The notes under the pieces were generated by a model. That model had not been told where the DNA came from and ran no database searches. It saw nothing but the letters and a program-made list of their open reading frames with translations. Position numbers and translations under genes: made by a program. Source: Psychrobacter nivimaris (GTDB lineage: Bacteria > Pseudomonadota > Gammaproteobacteria > Pseudomonadales > Moraxellaceae). From it: a DNA stretch of 64,000 bases. Where the stretch lies: the NCBI RefSeq assembly GCF_009812035.1, contig NZ_VZIZ01000014.1, positions 62,001 to 126,000 of the forward strand, in the 5' to 3' direction. This document shows, one piece after another, positions 55,448 to 64,000 of the stretch (position 1 is the stretch's first letter; every line of letters starts with the position of its first letter).

Positions 55448-55521
55448 ATGATATTTATAGAGATGGTGATAGTAAGCTGTATTCAAGACAGCATAAGCAT
55501 ATTGGAATTGGGGAAGCTGAG

Positions 55522-55986
55522 GTGACTAACACTATAAGTGATAATGTGGCAAAAGTAGAAATCTATGAAAGTGCTGATGGAAAGGCGCAAGTGGATGTAC
55601 GTTTTGAGCAAGAGATTGTCTGGCTGTTATAAGCACAAATGACTGAGTTGTTTGGTCGTGATCAATCAGTAATTTCTCGTCATATCGCCAATGCCATAAA
55701 AGATGAAGAAATCGCTGAAAAAAGCAATATACAAAAAATGCATATTGCAAATTCAAACCGTCCGGTGATTTTTTATGACTTAGATGTGGTTATATAAGTA
55801 GGCTAACGAATCAAATCTCCTCAAGGCGTGCAATTTAGGCGTTGGGCAACGCAGCGACTACGTGAATACTTAGTACAAGGCTATACGCTCAATCAACAGC
55901 GCTTCTACAAAAACTCAAGCGAGCTACAACAAGCGCTAAAATTAATCAAAAAAACCGCACAAAGTCCCGAGCTTAGAACTGACAAA
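55522..55986 (+). pseudogene. RhuM-family virulence protein remnant
   Basis: In one frame the translation reads VEIYESADGKAQVDVRFE, then TELFGRDQSVISRHIANAI and SPQGVQFRRWATQRLREYL, the signature of the RhuM family (DNA-binding proteins often found on mobile elements). The frame is broken by stops after IVWLL, after LDVVI and two codons later (VG then stop), and the homology ends abruptly near 55986, well short of the usual roughly 330 aa. GTG at 55522 is the likely original start. The stops are single-base changes from sense codons, so this is a decaying gene. Confidence 0.85.
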
Positions 55987-56132
55987 GCTTGTCATCAAAA
56001 ACTATACCAAAGACCATGTAGTACAAGCTGCTATATATATTCTCGAATACATATAGCATTTATAAGCAAATAGAGTAGGCTGCCAATTTAAACAAGTCTT
56101 ATAAAAGTTGTCGGGCAATCTTTCTCTACATC

Positions 56133-56801
56133 TTAAACCGTCCATTGGTCATTAATAATGGCCACCAGGTAACGCTTGCCTTGATACTCATCAAATACTA
56201 AGCGCAGTACCCGCCAGTCCATACCATCATACTCATCCGTGCCTTTATAATAAAACTCTACAACGTCTGACGCTGGGTATATTTCTTTTAAATTATTGAT
56301 AGAATTACCATTATTTTTGAATTCATTGACATTGATACTAGCATTGTTGAAATTTTTACCATCCACCCAAGCACCTAAATAAGTAGGTAACGGCATGACC
56401 TGAAGATCGCCAGTACCGTCTTTTTCGCCCCAAGTAAATTGAATGTTGGACTGCTGTAAATACTGTGCAAATTGCCCGCGGCTAAAGACTTTATCTGACT
56501 CAGGCCGTACATAAGCGTACATCGAAAAACGAACACCACGTGTTGGATGGATGTCATTAGTGATTCTAGAAAAGTCCTTATTTGCCAGTGCGCGCTGTAT
56601 ACGTAACGCTTGCTGCCTGAGGGTTTGCTGACTGATATCAGCATTACTAGGTGTTGATGAGCTACTGGTTGGCTGAGATACAATAGCTTCGCTGGACTCA
56701 GAAGCAGACTGACAACCCGTCGCAGCTAGCGTAAATAATAGAAGGCTGCTAGAGGCTAATGTCGCAGATTTTTCCTTAAAAAAAGCAGGTAATGTCATCA
56801 T
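56133..56801 (-). CDS. Putative lipoprotein of unknown function
   Basis: I do not recognise a family. The start at 56801 (or the next codon, 56798) gives a lipoprotein signal ATLASSSLLLFTLAATGC with the lipid-anchor Cys. AAGGA lies upstream. A Ser/Thr-rich linker is followed by a domain with RALANKDFSRITNDIHPTRG, WGEKDGTGDLQVMPLPTYLG and DGMDWRVLRLVFDEYQGKRY, which looks like an NTF2-like cone or stress-type folding unit, but this is only an impression. The product is 222 aa. A longer frame opening at 57041 adds hydrophobic residues that are unlikely to be translated. Confidence 0.72.
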   Translation of the reverse strand: MMTLPAFFKEKSATLASSSLLLFTLAATGCQSASESSEAIVSQPTSSSSTPSNADISQQTLRQQALRIQRALANKDFSRITNDIHPTRGVRFSMYAYVRPESDKVFSRGQFAQYLQQSNIQFTWGEKDGTGDLQVMPLPTYLGAWVDGKNFNNASINVNEFKNNGNSINNLKEIYPASDVVEFYYKGTDEYDGMDWRVLRLVFDEYQGKRYLVAIINDQWTV

Positions 56802-57003
56802 AAAATCATCCTTAGCACAGTTATTAGCGAAAGAAACATCACTATAAATTGTCATGGGAACCAGTAAAAAATACCACAAAAGCGCTATGTAATAGATATT
56901 TTGGTAAGTAAACCTGAATGATACGATAATACAGCAGAGTCCGAATATAGGTATGATGTAATAGTCGGTAACACTTATGGGACAAAAGCTCGCAGAGAAT
57001 AAG

Positions 57004-57495
57004 ATGCCAACATATAAATCGCTGACATTACTATTGACCATAGGACTGATGACTGTCGGTCACGCTATAGCGGATGTATCAACAGTAGATCAGAAACAAA
57101 ATGCCATGGCTGATATAAAGATTGCGACCATCACGAAAATGTACCAACAAGATATTGATGATCAAGGTATGAGTAATCCTGTCGTGCTGCAGCAATACGC
57201 AGATGCTGACTTGCAAGCAGCGATGCAACTTGAGCAAGAATATTTTGAGAAAACTCAGACGTCCTGCAATATAGATTATGATGTGCTTTGGAGTTCGCAA
57301 GATCCTGACTATACGCAAGACAAAAAGTTTTCAATAACTGATCAAGGATTGGTTCAGGTTAGCTTGGCACAAGGTAGCGATGTTTATTATGAGCTGTCAT
57401 GTGATGACAATGATAAAAATTGCCAAGTTGCAGATGTGGTTTTAGATCAGGATGGTAAAACGTTGCGTCAGCATTTACTTGAAACTTGTCGTTAG
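57004..57495 (+). CDS. Small exported protein of unknown function
   Basis: A 163-aa protein with a clean signal peptide (SLTLLLTIGLMTVGHAIA). The mature part is acidic and Gln/Asp-rich, has three cysteines in CNIDYDVLW, ELSCDDND and NCQVADV plus one near the C-terminus (ETCR), and is probably periplasmic with disulfides. No family is recognised. An alternative ATG at 56977 would add nine residues before the signal. It is divergent from the preceding lipoprotein. Confidence 0.7.
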   Translation: MPTYKSLTLLLTIGLMTVGHAIADVSTVDQKQNAMADIKIATITKMYQQDIDDQGMSNPVVLQQYADADLQAAMQLEQEYFEKTQTSCNIDYDVLWSSQDPDYTQDKKFSITDQGLVQVSLAQGSDVYYELSCDDNDKNCQVADVVLDQDGKTLRQHLLETCR

Positions 57496-58605
57496 TAAAA
57501 GTCTATAACTAATATTAAATCCGATCTAAGGCACAAGAATGACATGGTATAAATAGTTTTTCGCCTAACTGCTAAAACCATTGGTTTGTTTTCGCATAAT
57601 GTATATTATGTTAAATTAAGTCTATTAGGTCGTAGGCTTAAGCCTTACTAACTATAGAATCATGACGATCATGCGTTTCTAATACTGCTAGGTATAAACA
57701 TACTACCAAACTATTTAGCTCTCACCGACTAACTCTGTCCTGTTAATTCAACCGAATCTTTTGGATCATAGCTCACATCTGTTAAGGTTTATTCTTCATA
57801 GTTTTCATGGATGCGCATTTCATCAGTCAATTTTAACTTTTGCTAAATGGTAAAACTTGAACTCACTCTATAACTGGTTATCAATGCTCTATGCTTCGCT
57901 AAAATACTAATGGCTATGTCCAAATGTGTTATTAGCTTTGTATTCGATATCATCATGGCTATTCATCTGCGATATTTTATTTAGCACCTATGTCCGCTAA
58001 TGAAATCTTTGATATAGCTATGCTAGAAGCCTATTTTCGATAACCATCATTTGTATGGTTTGATATCCTCTAGTATTGCCAAAATAGATTAAATTGCAAA
58101 AAATCAGCCAAACGGTATAACTCCTTCGAATACTTCTAATTTTATCTAGCCTTCAAACGCTATACCCAAGTCATCACGTATAACCTTTTAAATTTAAATC
58201 ATAGACAGACTGTTAAATCATTAGAACTGACGCTATTTATTCTTGCAGAGTGATGAATTTTATCTACCTATAAACAGTAGCCCTCTATTTATTGTTACCA
58301 AGCTATTTTTAAGATGAATGAGCTATCTATTGATATTTTTTAATATATTTAGCCTGTCGTTATATATTTTCTATAAACCCCTCAAAATTGGTGCATTCTA
58401 AATTTGCACAGAACAGTACTATGACCCTGATTTTTATATTCTGTGCGAGTACAGGAGCATGTGTTTTGTAGAGAATATGCTCAACTCCTTGCCGAATCAA
58501 TCATGGAAACGATAATCGCATTTAACTATGTATCGAAATAACTGGTAGAAATGCCGTGTAACCCATTCAGCGTATGGCCTACTCACTATTTGGCCACTAT
58601 GCTAT

Positions 58606-58636
58606 AATTATCCCCAAGTGAACCTTGGGGATAATT
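58606..58636. repeat. Perfect 13-bp inverted repeat upstream of the integrase
   Basis: AATTATCCCCAAG and CTTGGGGATAATT are exact inverted copies around TGAAC. TATAAT at 58603-58608 overlaps the left arm, so it may be an operator on an integrase promoter or a recombination-site element. There is no terminator-type T-run. Confidence 0.75.
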
Positions 58637-58688
58637 TAGTGTTAAATTCATTATTATATAAGGTTTTACTAAAACTACTAACGAATAC

Positions 58689-58709
58689 CAGTGTCCATGA
58701 CAGTGTCCA
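58689..58709 (+). repeat. Tandem CAGTGTCCA direct repeat
   Basis: CAGTGTCCA occurs at 58689-58697 and 58701-58709, a 12-bp period, about 90 bp before the integrase start. Short direct repeats placed like this often bind the integrase arm domain or mark the attachment site. Confidence 0.55.
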
Positions 58710-58801
58710 ATACTTCTATATTTTCTGCAGAATAGACTTTTTATAAGTCATCAATCATAAACCTATCATTAACCTTAATTATCATATGACGGATATACAT
58801 T

Positions 58802-60067
58802 ATGGCTATCGACACTGCAAACGATATCAATAAGCTCGAATGCCGAGACAAAGATTATTCTGTCAGTGTCTCAGGTGTAGCTGGCTTAAGTCTTCGTATT
58901 TATCCAAATGGCAAAAAGGAATACTACTTACGTTACTCCCATCCGCATATCGAGGGCAAACGCCCTAGGATGATGTTGGGTAAGATTGAGGATGTCAGTC
59001 TCCATGAGGTTAAGTATAAAGCAGACACCATTCTTGATATGGTTGCCAAAGGCTCTGACCCTAAAGCTATCCAGCAAAAAGAGCAAACCAATAAATATAC
59101 TCACCTAAAAAATGTACCATTTTCTGAGATTGCAAAAGCATGGCGAGAACACAAAACATCGGGTCGCAATCAAAGTAAATCTAAAAAACCGTCATACAGT
59201 GAGTCAACCCTTAAGTTCTGGGATTTATGTCTAGGATATATGTGCCAAGAAATTGGTGATTTAAGAATGGACGATATCACCAGTGAGATGATACTGAGTG
59301 TGTGTGAGTCTATCCAAAACAATGAAAATCAAGCGACTTTCGTTGGTGCGAGCACTCGGTTATACACTGAAAAAGTATTTTCATTTGCTGTTGCTCGAGG
59401 GTTGTGCGATAGAAATGTGGCAATTGATACCCGTGGTGAGCTTGCACCTGCCAATTCAGGCAATCACTTGCCAGCCATCACCAAACCAGATCAGTTTGCG
59501 ACGCTTCTAAAAGATATGTCTGATTTTAGAGGTGCAAGTAAGATCACATTAGAGGCGATGAACTTATTGCCTTATGTATTTGTGCGTAGTATCGATCTGC
59601 GCTCGATGCGTTGGGATGACATCGATTGGGACAATAATACATGGGCATTCTCCCCGACCAAAGGCGAAGGTCGTGACGATATGGTCTCGCACTTAGTTGT
59701 TCCCTTGGCCACGCAAGTGATTTCTCGATTACGAAACATTCAGTCAATTACTGGGCATAAGGAATATGTATTTGCGTCGATGCGCGGTTCAAGCAATGCT
59801 TATATTAGTAAAGCGACGTTGGTACAGATATTCCACCGGCTTGGATACAAAGACGTGCAATGTGCGCATGGATTTCGAGCATCGGCTAAAACCTTGCTTA
59901 TGGAACAGTCTGAGCTACGCTATTCTGACATCGTCACAGAATTACAACTGGGTCATCGTATCAAAGACACACATGGCGGGGCTTACAACAGACTTGATGA
60001 AATCGATACTAGGGTACAGATGATGCAAGATTGGGCAGATTATATAGATGAGCTTCGGAGTCGTTAG
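58802..60067 (+). CDS. Tyrosine-recombinase integrase (P4-like)
   Basis: Site-specific recombinase of 421 aa with the DUF4102-type N-terminal arm-binding domain (SGVAGLSLRIYPNGKKEYYLRY), a SAM-like core-binding domain, and a catalytic domain. Catalytic residues are seen as Arg in FVRSIDLRSMRW, His-x-x-Arg in AHGFRASAKTLL, His in LQLGHRIKD and the Tyr nucleophile in GAYNRLDE. It appears intact. No phage, conjugation or tRNA gene is nearby, so it is either a solitary remnant or the edge of a small island whose other end lies outside. Confidence 0.92.
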   Translation: MAIDTANDINKLECRDKDYSVSVSGVAGLSLRIYPNGKKEYYLRYSHPHIEGKRPRMMLGKIEDVSLHEVKYKADTILDMVAKGSDPKAIQQKEQTNKYTHLKNVPFSEIAKAWREHKTSGRNQSKSKKPSYSESTLKFWDLCLGYMCQEIGDLRMDDITSEMILSVCESIQNNENQATFVGASTRLYTEKVFSFAVARGLCDRNVAIDTRGELAPANSGNHLPAITKPDQFATLLKDMSDFRGASKITLEAMNLLPYVFVRSIDLRSMRWDDIDWDNNTWAFSPTKGEGRDDMVSHLVVPLATQVISRLRNIQSITGHKEYVFASMRGSSNAYISKATLVQIFHRLGYKDVQCAHGFRASAKTLLMEQSELRYSDIVTELQLGHRIKDTHGGAYNRLDEIDTRVQMMQDWADYIDELRSR

Positions 60068-60109
60068 AGAGTTATTTTAGAGTCAAAAACCATATTTTTT
60101 TGCACTTAT

Positions 60110-60928
60110 TTATGGCTCTTTGAAATGTATTTTACGGAAGTTCACAGGAGACATGCCAGTAAACTGCTTAAACTGTCGACTAAAGGCGCTATGATCACCG
60201 TATCCACAGTTTAAGGAGACTTGAGTTACTGTTAGCTTATGATTCGCTAATAGTCGAATGGCATGCTCTAAGCGCATTTTTTGTACAAACTGAATGGGTG
60301 ACATATTGAGCACTGCTTTGAAGGTACGCTCCAATTGCGATTGACTAAGATTTGCCAATTTCGCCAATTGACCAATATTAATTTTTTGATCAAGATTGTC
60401 TCGTACGTATTGATCTACGCTTGCCAATCGAGCGTGTTTGCGTAATATCCGCTCGTTATCTTCATCAATATCTACTGATATACCTACCATTGCTACAATA
60501 TGATTTTTTACATCATAGACGGGGATTTTTTGCGTGATACACCATCCCAGCTGTCCTGATGCATAGCTATGAAGTTCTAGTTTATCAATAATCTCCCTGC
60601 CTTCCTTTAATACTCTTAAATCCTGATTGAGATAATCCTTGCCTTGAGACTTCAAAAATACTTGCTCTGTAGTCAGTCCTATCAGTGCTTTTTTGTTCTT
60701 AAGCCCGCTACGTCTAATGAGCGTTTTACTGACTATTCGATAGCATGCTTGATCATCTTTAACAAAAAACACCACATTTTTCATAGTGTCAAACAAAGGC
60801 ATCAATAACGATATATTGCCAACAAACTCAGCAAAATTGGCTGGTTGATAAGTCTGTAGATGTTTTGACAGTTGTTTTGTAGGTGTTTCTAATACTAACG
60901 GCCGCATCGGTATATTCCCATATAGCAT
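60110..60928 (-). CDS. AraC-family regulator with PAS domain, probable hydroxyproline-gene activator
   Basis: Regulator of 272 aa. An N-terminal PAS-type sensor lies at about residues 45-160 (KNVVFFVKDDQACYRIVS, IPVYDVKNHIVAMVGISVDI). The C-terminal double HTH of AraC is clear: NIGQLAKLANLSQSQLERTF and LNCGYGDHSAFSRQFKQFTG. It is divergent from the 4-hydroxyproline epimerase gene across 213 bp, so it probably controls the catabolic operon. The exact start is uncertain (Met1 or Met8). Confidence 0.9.
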   Translation of the reverse strand: MLYGNIPMRPLVLETPTKQLSKHLQTYQPANFAEFVGNISLLMPLFDTMKNVVFFVKDDQACYRIVSKTLIRRSGLKNKKALIGLTTEQVFLKSQGKDYLNQDLRVLKEGREIIDKLELHSYASGQLGWCITQKIPVYDVKNHIVAMVGISVDIDEDNERILRKHARLASVDQYVRDNLDQKINIGQLAKLANLSQSQLERTFKAVLNMSPIQFVQKMRLEHAIRLLANHKLTVTQVSLNCGYGDHSAFSRQFKQFTGMSPVNFRKIHFKEP

Positions 60929-61141
60929 CTCAAGCTTGTCGTTGAGCTTTTCAGGTATTTTAGGGTGCTACACCATATTTATACTCCTAAATATCCTTAT
61001 AACCTGTGCAGAAATGCGCATTTATTCATATAAAAACATCAAGACTGCTTTTCTGAAAAACGTCATTCTATATTTACGCTTTGTTCATTTATGAATAATG
61101 CTAACAGTATATTAACTCACGGATGAATCAGGTAGGCAGTC

Positions 61142-62131
61142 ATGTTTGATACGCTTTTCACTCTTAAGATTATTGATTCGCATACTGGCGGTGAACCTAC
61201 TCGTATGGTGTATGAAGGATTTCCTGAGCTTAGTGGGCAATCTATTCAAGAAAAACTTCAAGACTTCAAACAGAATTTCGATCATTTACGTCAAAGTATT
61301 ATCCTAGAACCTCGTGGTAATGACGTGCTTGTCGGAGCGCTTTTGTGCCCGCCTTCTGATCCTCGTGCCACGGCTGGCGTGATCTTCTTTAATAATCATG
61401 GCTATTTAGGTATGTGTGGCCATGGCACTATCGGCGTTATTGCATCTCTAGCTTATCAACAAAAGATAACCGCTGGTGATCACTATCTAGAAACAAGCGT
61501 AGGCCTAGTTAAAGCAACCTTGCATGATGATGGTAGTTGTAGCGTCCAAAATGTCCCCTCTTATCGCTACCAAAAACAAGTAGAAGTTCAAGTACCCAAT
61601 ATCGGTCCTATCTATGGAGATATTGCTTGGGGTGGTAATTGGTTTTTCTTAGTCAACGATCATAAGCAAGCTATTGAAGCCAATAATGTTGAGGCGCTTA
61701 CTCAATTTAGCATACAGATTAAGGAAGCACTTCATAAGTCTGGAATTATGGGTGCTAACAATGGCGAAATTGATCATATAGAACTGTTTGGCAAGAGCGA
61801 TCTCACCGGCACTAACAGCAAAAACTTCGTATTATGCCCTGGATCTGCCTACGATCGCTCTCCTTGTGGTACTGGAACCAGTGCCAAATTGGCTTGCTTA
61901 GCCGCCGACAATGTACTCGCACCTGGTGAGACTTGGTATCAGCAAAGCATCATTGGCAGTGTCTTTAGTGCCAGCTATCAGCCTATTGATGTGCTTAGTA
62001 ATCATAACCCTCTTCATAACCACCCTATCAATACTATTATCCCCACGATCCGAGGGTACGCCTACGTATGTGCAGAGACCTCTCTCATCGTTCAAGACAG
62101 CGATCCATTCAAATGGGGTATTTCTTTATAA
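61142..62131 (+). CDS. 4-hydroxyproline 2-epimerase (proline racemase family)
   Basis: Converts trans-4-hydroxy-L-proline to cis-4-hydroxy-D-proline. It begins [20 protein letters not shown], typical of the family. Both catalytic bases are cysteines, Cys92 in GMCGHGTIG and Cys242 in [12 protein letters not shown], which separates it from the hydroxyproline dehydratase (Ser/Cys or Thr) members. It is 329 aa. It is the first gene of an operon with a DadA-like dehydrogenase and a DapA-like enzyme, exactly the hydroxyproline degradation order. Confidence 0.93.
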   Translation: MFDTLFTLKIIDSHTGGEPTRMVYEGFPELSGQSIQEKLQDFKQNFDHLRQSIILEPRGNDVLVGALLCPPSDPRATAGVIFFNNHGYLGMCGHGTIGVIASLAYQQKITAGDHYLETSVGLVKATLHDDGSCSVQNVPSYRYQKQVEVQVPNIGPIYGDIAWGGNWFFLVNDHKQAIEANNVEALTQFSIQIKEALHKSGIMGANNGEIDHIELFGKSDLTGTNSKNFVLCPGSAYDRSPCGTGTSAKLACLAADNVLAPGETWYQQSIIGSVFSASYQPIDVLSNHNPLHNHPINTIIPTIRGYAYVCAETSLIVQDSDPFKWGISL

Positions 62132-62200
62132 ATACCCGTTTGTATGGCTTCTAGAACGCAACCAATCACTGCTCAGTAAGGTCAGAAAAGCGAGAGTCTC

Positions 62201-63463
62201 ATGGACACACAAGTGTTTGATATACATATTATCGGTGGTGGCATTATCGGGCTATGTGCTGCGGTTACCCTACAGTCTCGCGGGGTAAAAGTTGCGATTT
62301 TGGAAGCCGATAAAATCGGTCGCGGTGCAACTTATGGCAACGCAGGTCACATTGCCACTGAACAGGTTTTCCCTATCGCTGATGCCAGTATCTTACGACA
62401 TGTTCCTGCCATGCTACTCAACCCTGAAGGACCTTTGCGTATAGATTGGCGCTACCTTCCACGCTTAGCACCATGGGCCTTCAAGTTATTACTTAATATG
62501 CGTACCGAACCATTTGCACGCAGTCACCAAGCGCTTTTGGCATTAAATGCACAGAGCCTTCAAGCTTGGCAAGATTTTACCAAAGAGTGGCAATTACATT
62601 CTTGGGTACAAATACAAGGATCTGTATTAACCGCAGAGACGCCCAACAGCCTAAAAGTGCTGACTGAACACGGCCAACGCTTAAACCGTTTAGGGGTTTC
62701 TAACAACCTACTCTCACAATCAGCACTGACAGATCTTGAGCCTGCGTTAAAAGACAATCAATTGGGTGCTTTGTTTTTTCCAGAGACAGGTCATATCACC
62801 AATATAGAAGCCATTACCCATAAATTAAGTACTATTTTTAGATCGCTTGGTGGTCAGATTTATGAAAATTGCCGTGTTCTGAGCGCGGAAGTAATAACTG
62901 ATGGTATTCGTTTGACGACGACACAAAAGCAGCTTCATGCCAGCAAAATTATGCTCGCCGCAGGGGCGCATTCTAAAGCCTTAGCCAAACAGCTAACAGG
63001 CGTCTCAGTACCAATGGATACAGAGCGAGGCTATCACCTGATGCTTCCTAACGAAAGTCAGCGTCTTACCATCCCTATTTCTAGCATGGATCGCCGCTTT
63101 ATTATGACACCAATGGAAAAAGGGCTGCGCTTGGCTGGCACTGTTGAGTATGCAGGACTTGAGGCGCCAGCAAACATGAACCGTGCGAATATGCTGTTGA
63201 AACAAGCTCAAGCAATGCTAAAGATCCCACTAGATAGTGACAGCAATACGCAATGGATGGGGTTTAGACCTTCTACAGCAGACTCACTACCTGTCATAGA
63301 TAGACGTAATTCAGTCTTTTTAAACTTTGGTCATCAGCATCTAGGTCTGACCCAAGCTGTCGTAAGCGCACAGATGATCGCGGCTTTGTATTTTGGCGAT
63401 ACTGCCATGGTAGATCCTACTGCCTATCGTCTAAACCGCTTCAAACGTAAATCTTTTAAATAA
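62201..63463 (+). CDS. DadA-like FAD-dependent D-amino-acid (D-hydroxyproline) dehydrogenase
   Basis: Membrane-associated flavoenzyme that likely oxidises cis-4-hydroxy-D-proline to pyrroline-4-hydroxy-2-carboxylate. The FAD motif IIGGGIIGLCAAVTLQSRG and the following GRGATYGNAGHIA are seen, with the C-terminal FAD segment FRPSTADSLPVIDR and FGHQHLGLTQAV. It is 420 aa, normal for DadA. The substrate is inferred from the epimerase 70 bp upstream and the DapA-like gene 101 bp downstream. Confidence 0.9.
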   Translation: MDTQVFDIHIIGGGIIGLCAAVTLQSRGVKVAILEADKIGRGATYGNAGHIATEQVFPIADASILRHVPAMLLNPEGPLRIDWRYLPRLAPWAFKLLLNMRTEPFARSHQALLALNAQSLQAWQDFTKEWQLHSWVQIQGSVLTAETPNSLKVLTEHGQRLNRLGVSNNLLSQSALTDLEPALKDNQLGALFFPETGHITNIEAITHKLSTIFRSLGGQIYENCRVLSAEVITDGIRLTTTQKQLHASKIMLAAGAHSKALAKQLTGVSVPMDTERGYHLMLPNESQRLTIPISSMDRRFIMTPMEKGLRLAGTVEYAGLEAPANMNRANMLLKQAQAMLKIPLDSDSNTQWMGFRPSTADSLPVIDRRNSVFLNFGHQHLGLTQAVVSAQMIAALYFGDTAMVDPTAYRLNRFKRKSFK

Positions 63464-63563
63464 TAATCGAACATTTTATCTCTATGACAACTCATAGAAC
63501 CAACAACGTCGCTAATAGCTCATGGCTTACTAACGGCTTTTACTTCCAAATAAGGATATTTAT

Positions 63564-64000
63564 ATGAACATTCATGGCGTTTTAGTCCCTATCGTTACTC
63601 CTTTCGATGTTAATGGAGATATCGATACTCAAAAGTTAACCGAACTGGTCAATGTATTCGTAGAAAAAGGCGTTACCGGAATCGTAGCTTGCGGTACAAC
63701 GGGTGAATACTACACGTTCTCGCCTGCAGAGCGTGAACTGGTTTTGACCACTATCGCTGACGCTGCCAAAGGCAAAGTCACTCTAATTGCAGGTATCAAC
63801 AGTTTATCGACCAATCATTCTATCGAACTTGCTCACCAAGCCAAAAACTTGGGCTACGACGGCTTAATGTTATCAGCCAATCCGTATAGCCTACCAGACC
63901 AAGACGGTATTATTGCGCATTTTGAAACCGTCGCTGATGCCACTGACTTACCTATCATTATGTACAATTTTCCAGCACGCGTCGGTGTAAGCATTGAGTT
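63564..64000 (+). CDS. DapA-family deaminase (hydroxypyrroline carboxylate), partial
   Basis: N-terminal 145 residues of a dihydrodipicolinate synthase/N-acetylneuraminate lyase family enzyme; the gene runs past the window end. Family features are GVLVPIVTPFDVNGDID, CGTTGEYYTFSPAER with the conserved Thr-Thr, and IIMYNFPARVG with the conserved Tyr. The Schiff-base Lys would be beyond the end. In this operon it is most likely 1-pyrroline-4-hydroxy-2-carboxylate deaminase. AAGGA precedes the ATG. Confidence 0.88.
   Translation, partial: MNIHGVLVPIVTPFDVNGDIDTQKLTELVNVFVEKGVTGIVACGTTGEYYTFSPAERELVLTTIADAAKGKVTLIAGINSLSTNHSIELAHQAKNLGYDGLMLSANPYSLPDQDGIIAHFETVADATDLPIIMYNFPARVGVSIE

Larger units (their letters stand above)
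57496..58801. other. Gene-free AT-rich stretch before an integrase
   Basis: I see no protein gene, tRNA or recognisable remnant in 1.3 kb. The sequence is AT-rich with frequent stops in all frames. It contains GCACAGAA/TTCTGTGC (58406-58413 and 58439-58446), the strong inverted repeat at 58606-58636 and the direct repeat at 58689-58709. It may be the decayed end of a mobile element. Confidence 0.6.

Noticed and set aside
58606..58636. Rho-independent terminator
   Set aside because: The stem is strong, but no T-run follows on either strand and a TATAAT overlaps it, so an operator or recombination site is more likely.
57496..58801. tRNA or tmRNA attachment site for the integrase
   Set aside because: No cloverleaf-like sequence or CCA-ended 3' half was seen upstream or downstream of the integrase.
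1..64000. CRISPR arrays, insertion sequences, rRNA
   Set aside because: No regularly spaced repeats, transposase frames with terminal inverted repeats, or rRNA-like stretches were found.

Overview
The window looks like chromosome from a Psychrobacter-like member of the Moraxellaceae (Gammaproteobacteria). The reasons are moderate-to-low GC by eye, AT-rich intergenic DNA, the style of the protein sequences, and gene sets typical of that family (siroheme synthase with assimilatory sulfite reductase and DUF934, a YghU-like GST, an Anbu-type protease cluster). The species cannot be fixed from sequence reading alone. No rRNA, tRNA, CRISPR array or transposase was found.

Layout. 1-15 kb is housekeeping: sbcD, then a sulfate assimilation block (cysG, cysH, DUF934 and cysI on the minus strand; sat on the plus strand), then a sulfate importer (two tandem binding proteins, cysT, cysW and a short cysA). 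15-17.5 kb is iron storage: a Fur box, bfd, and two bacterioferritin subunits with complementary defects, one lacking the heme ligand and the other lacking the ferroxidase centre. 17.5-28.3 kb holds an MFS exporter, a GST, a DUF1176 protein, a DEAD-box helicase with a long leader, a DUF819 membrane protein and a UvrA2-class excinuclease-like ATPase.

28.3-43.8 kb is the most remarkable part: a 15.5-kb retron island. A minus-strand operon encodes, in transcription order, a 1140-aa BRCT/helical-repeat protein, a 2573-aa WD40-like plus HEAT-repeat protein, a winged-helix/SWIM zinc-finger protein and a reverse transcriptase carrying both retron hallmarks (NAxxH and VTG). Just outside the 5' end of the operon, on the opposite strand, lies a structured element with the expected layout of a retron msr-msd RNA: a1/a2 inverted repeat, a TTTAGC candidate priming site, two small msr hairpins, a 29-bp msd stem and a plus-strand terminator. 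The RNA and the RT are therefore divergent and about 14 kb apart. I recall a published retron type with SWIM and HEAT-repeat partners; the BRCT protein, the giant size and the divergent RNA look unusual and merit checking.

43.9-48 kb is an Anbu peptidase / transglutaminase / ATP-grasp-alpha-E cluster, with the last two domains fused. 48-57.5 kb carries an SGNH esterase, a TetR-controlled oxidoreductase pair with a double palindromic operator, a surface M28 peptidase-autotransporter, an MtfA-like peptidase, a rhuM pseudogene and two exported proteins of unknown function. 57.5-60 kb is a non-coding stretch followed by an isolated tyrosine integrase. 60-64 kb starts a hydroxyproline catabolic cluster (AraC regulator, 4-hydroxyproline epimerase, DadA-like dehydrogenase, DapA-like deaminase), cut by the window end.
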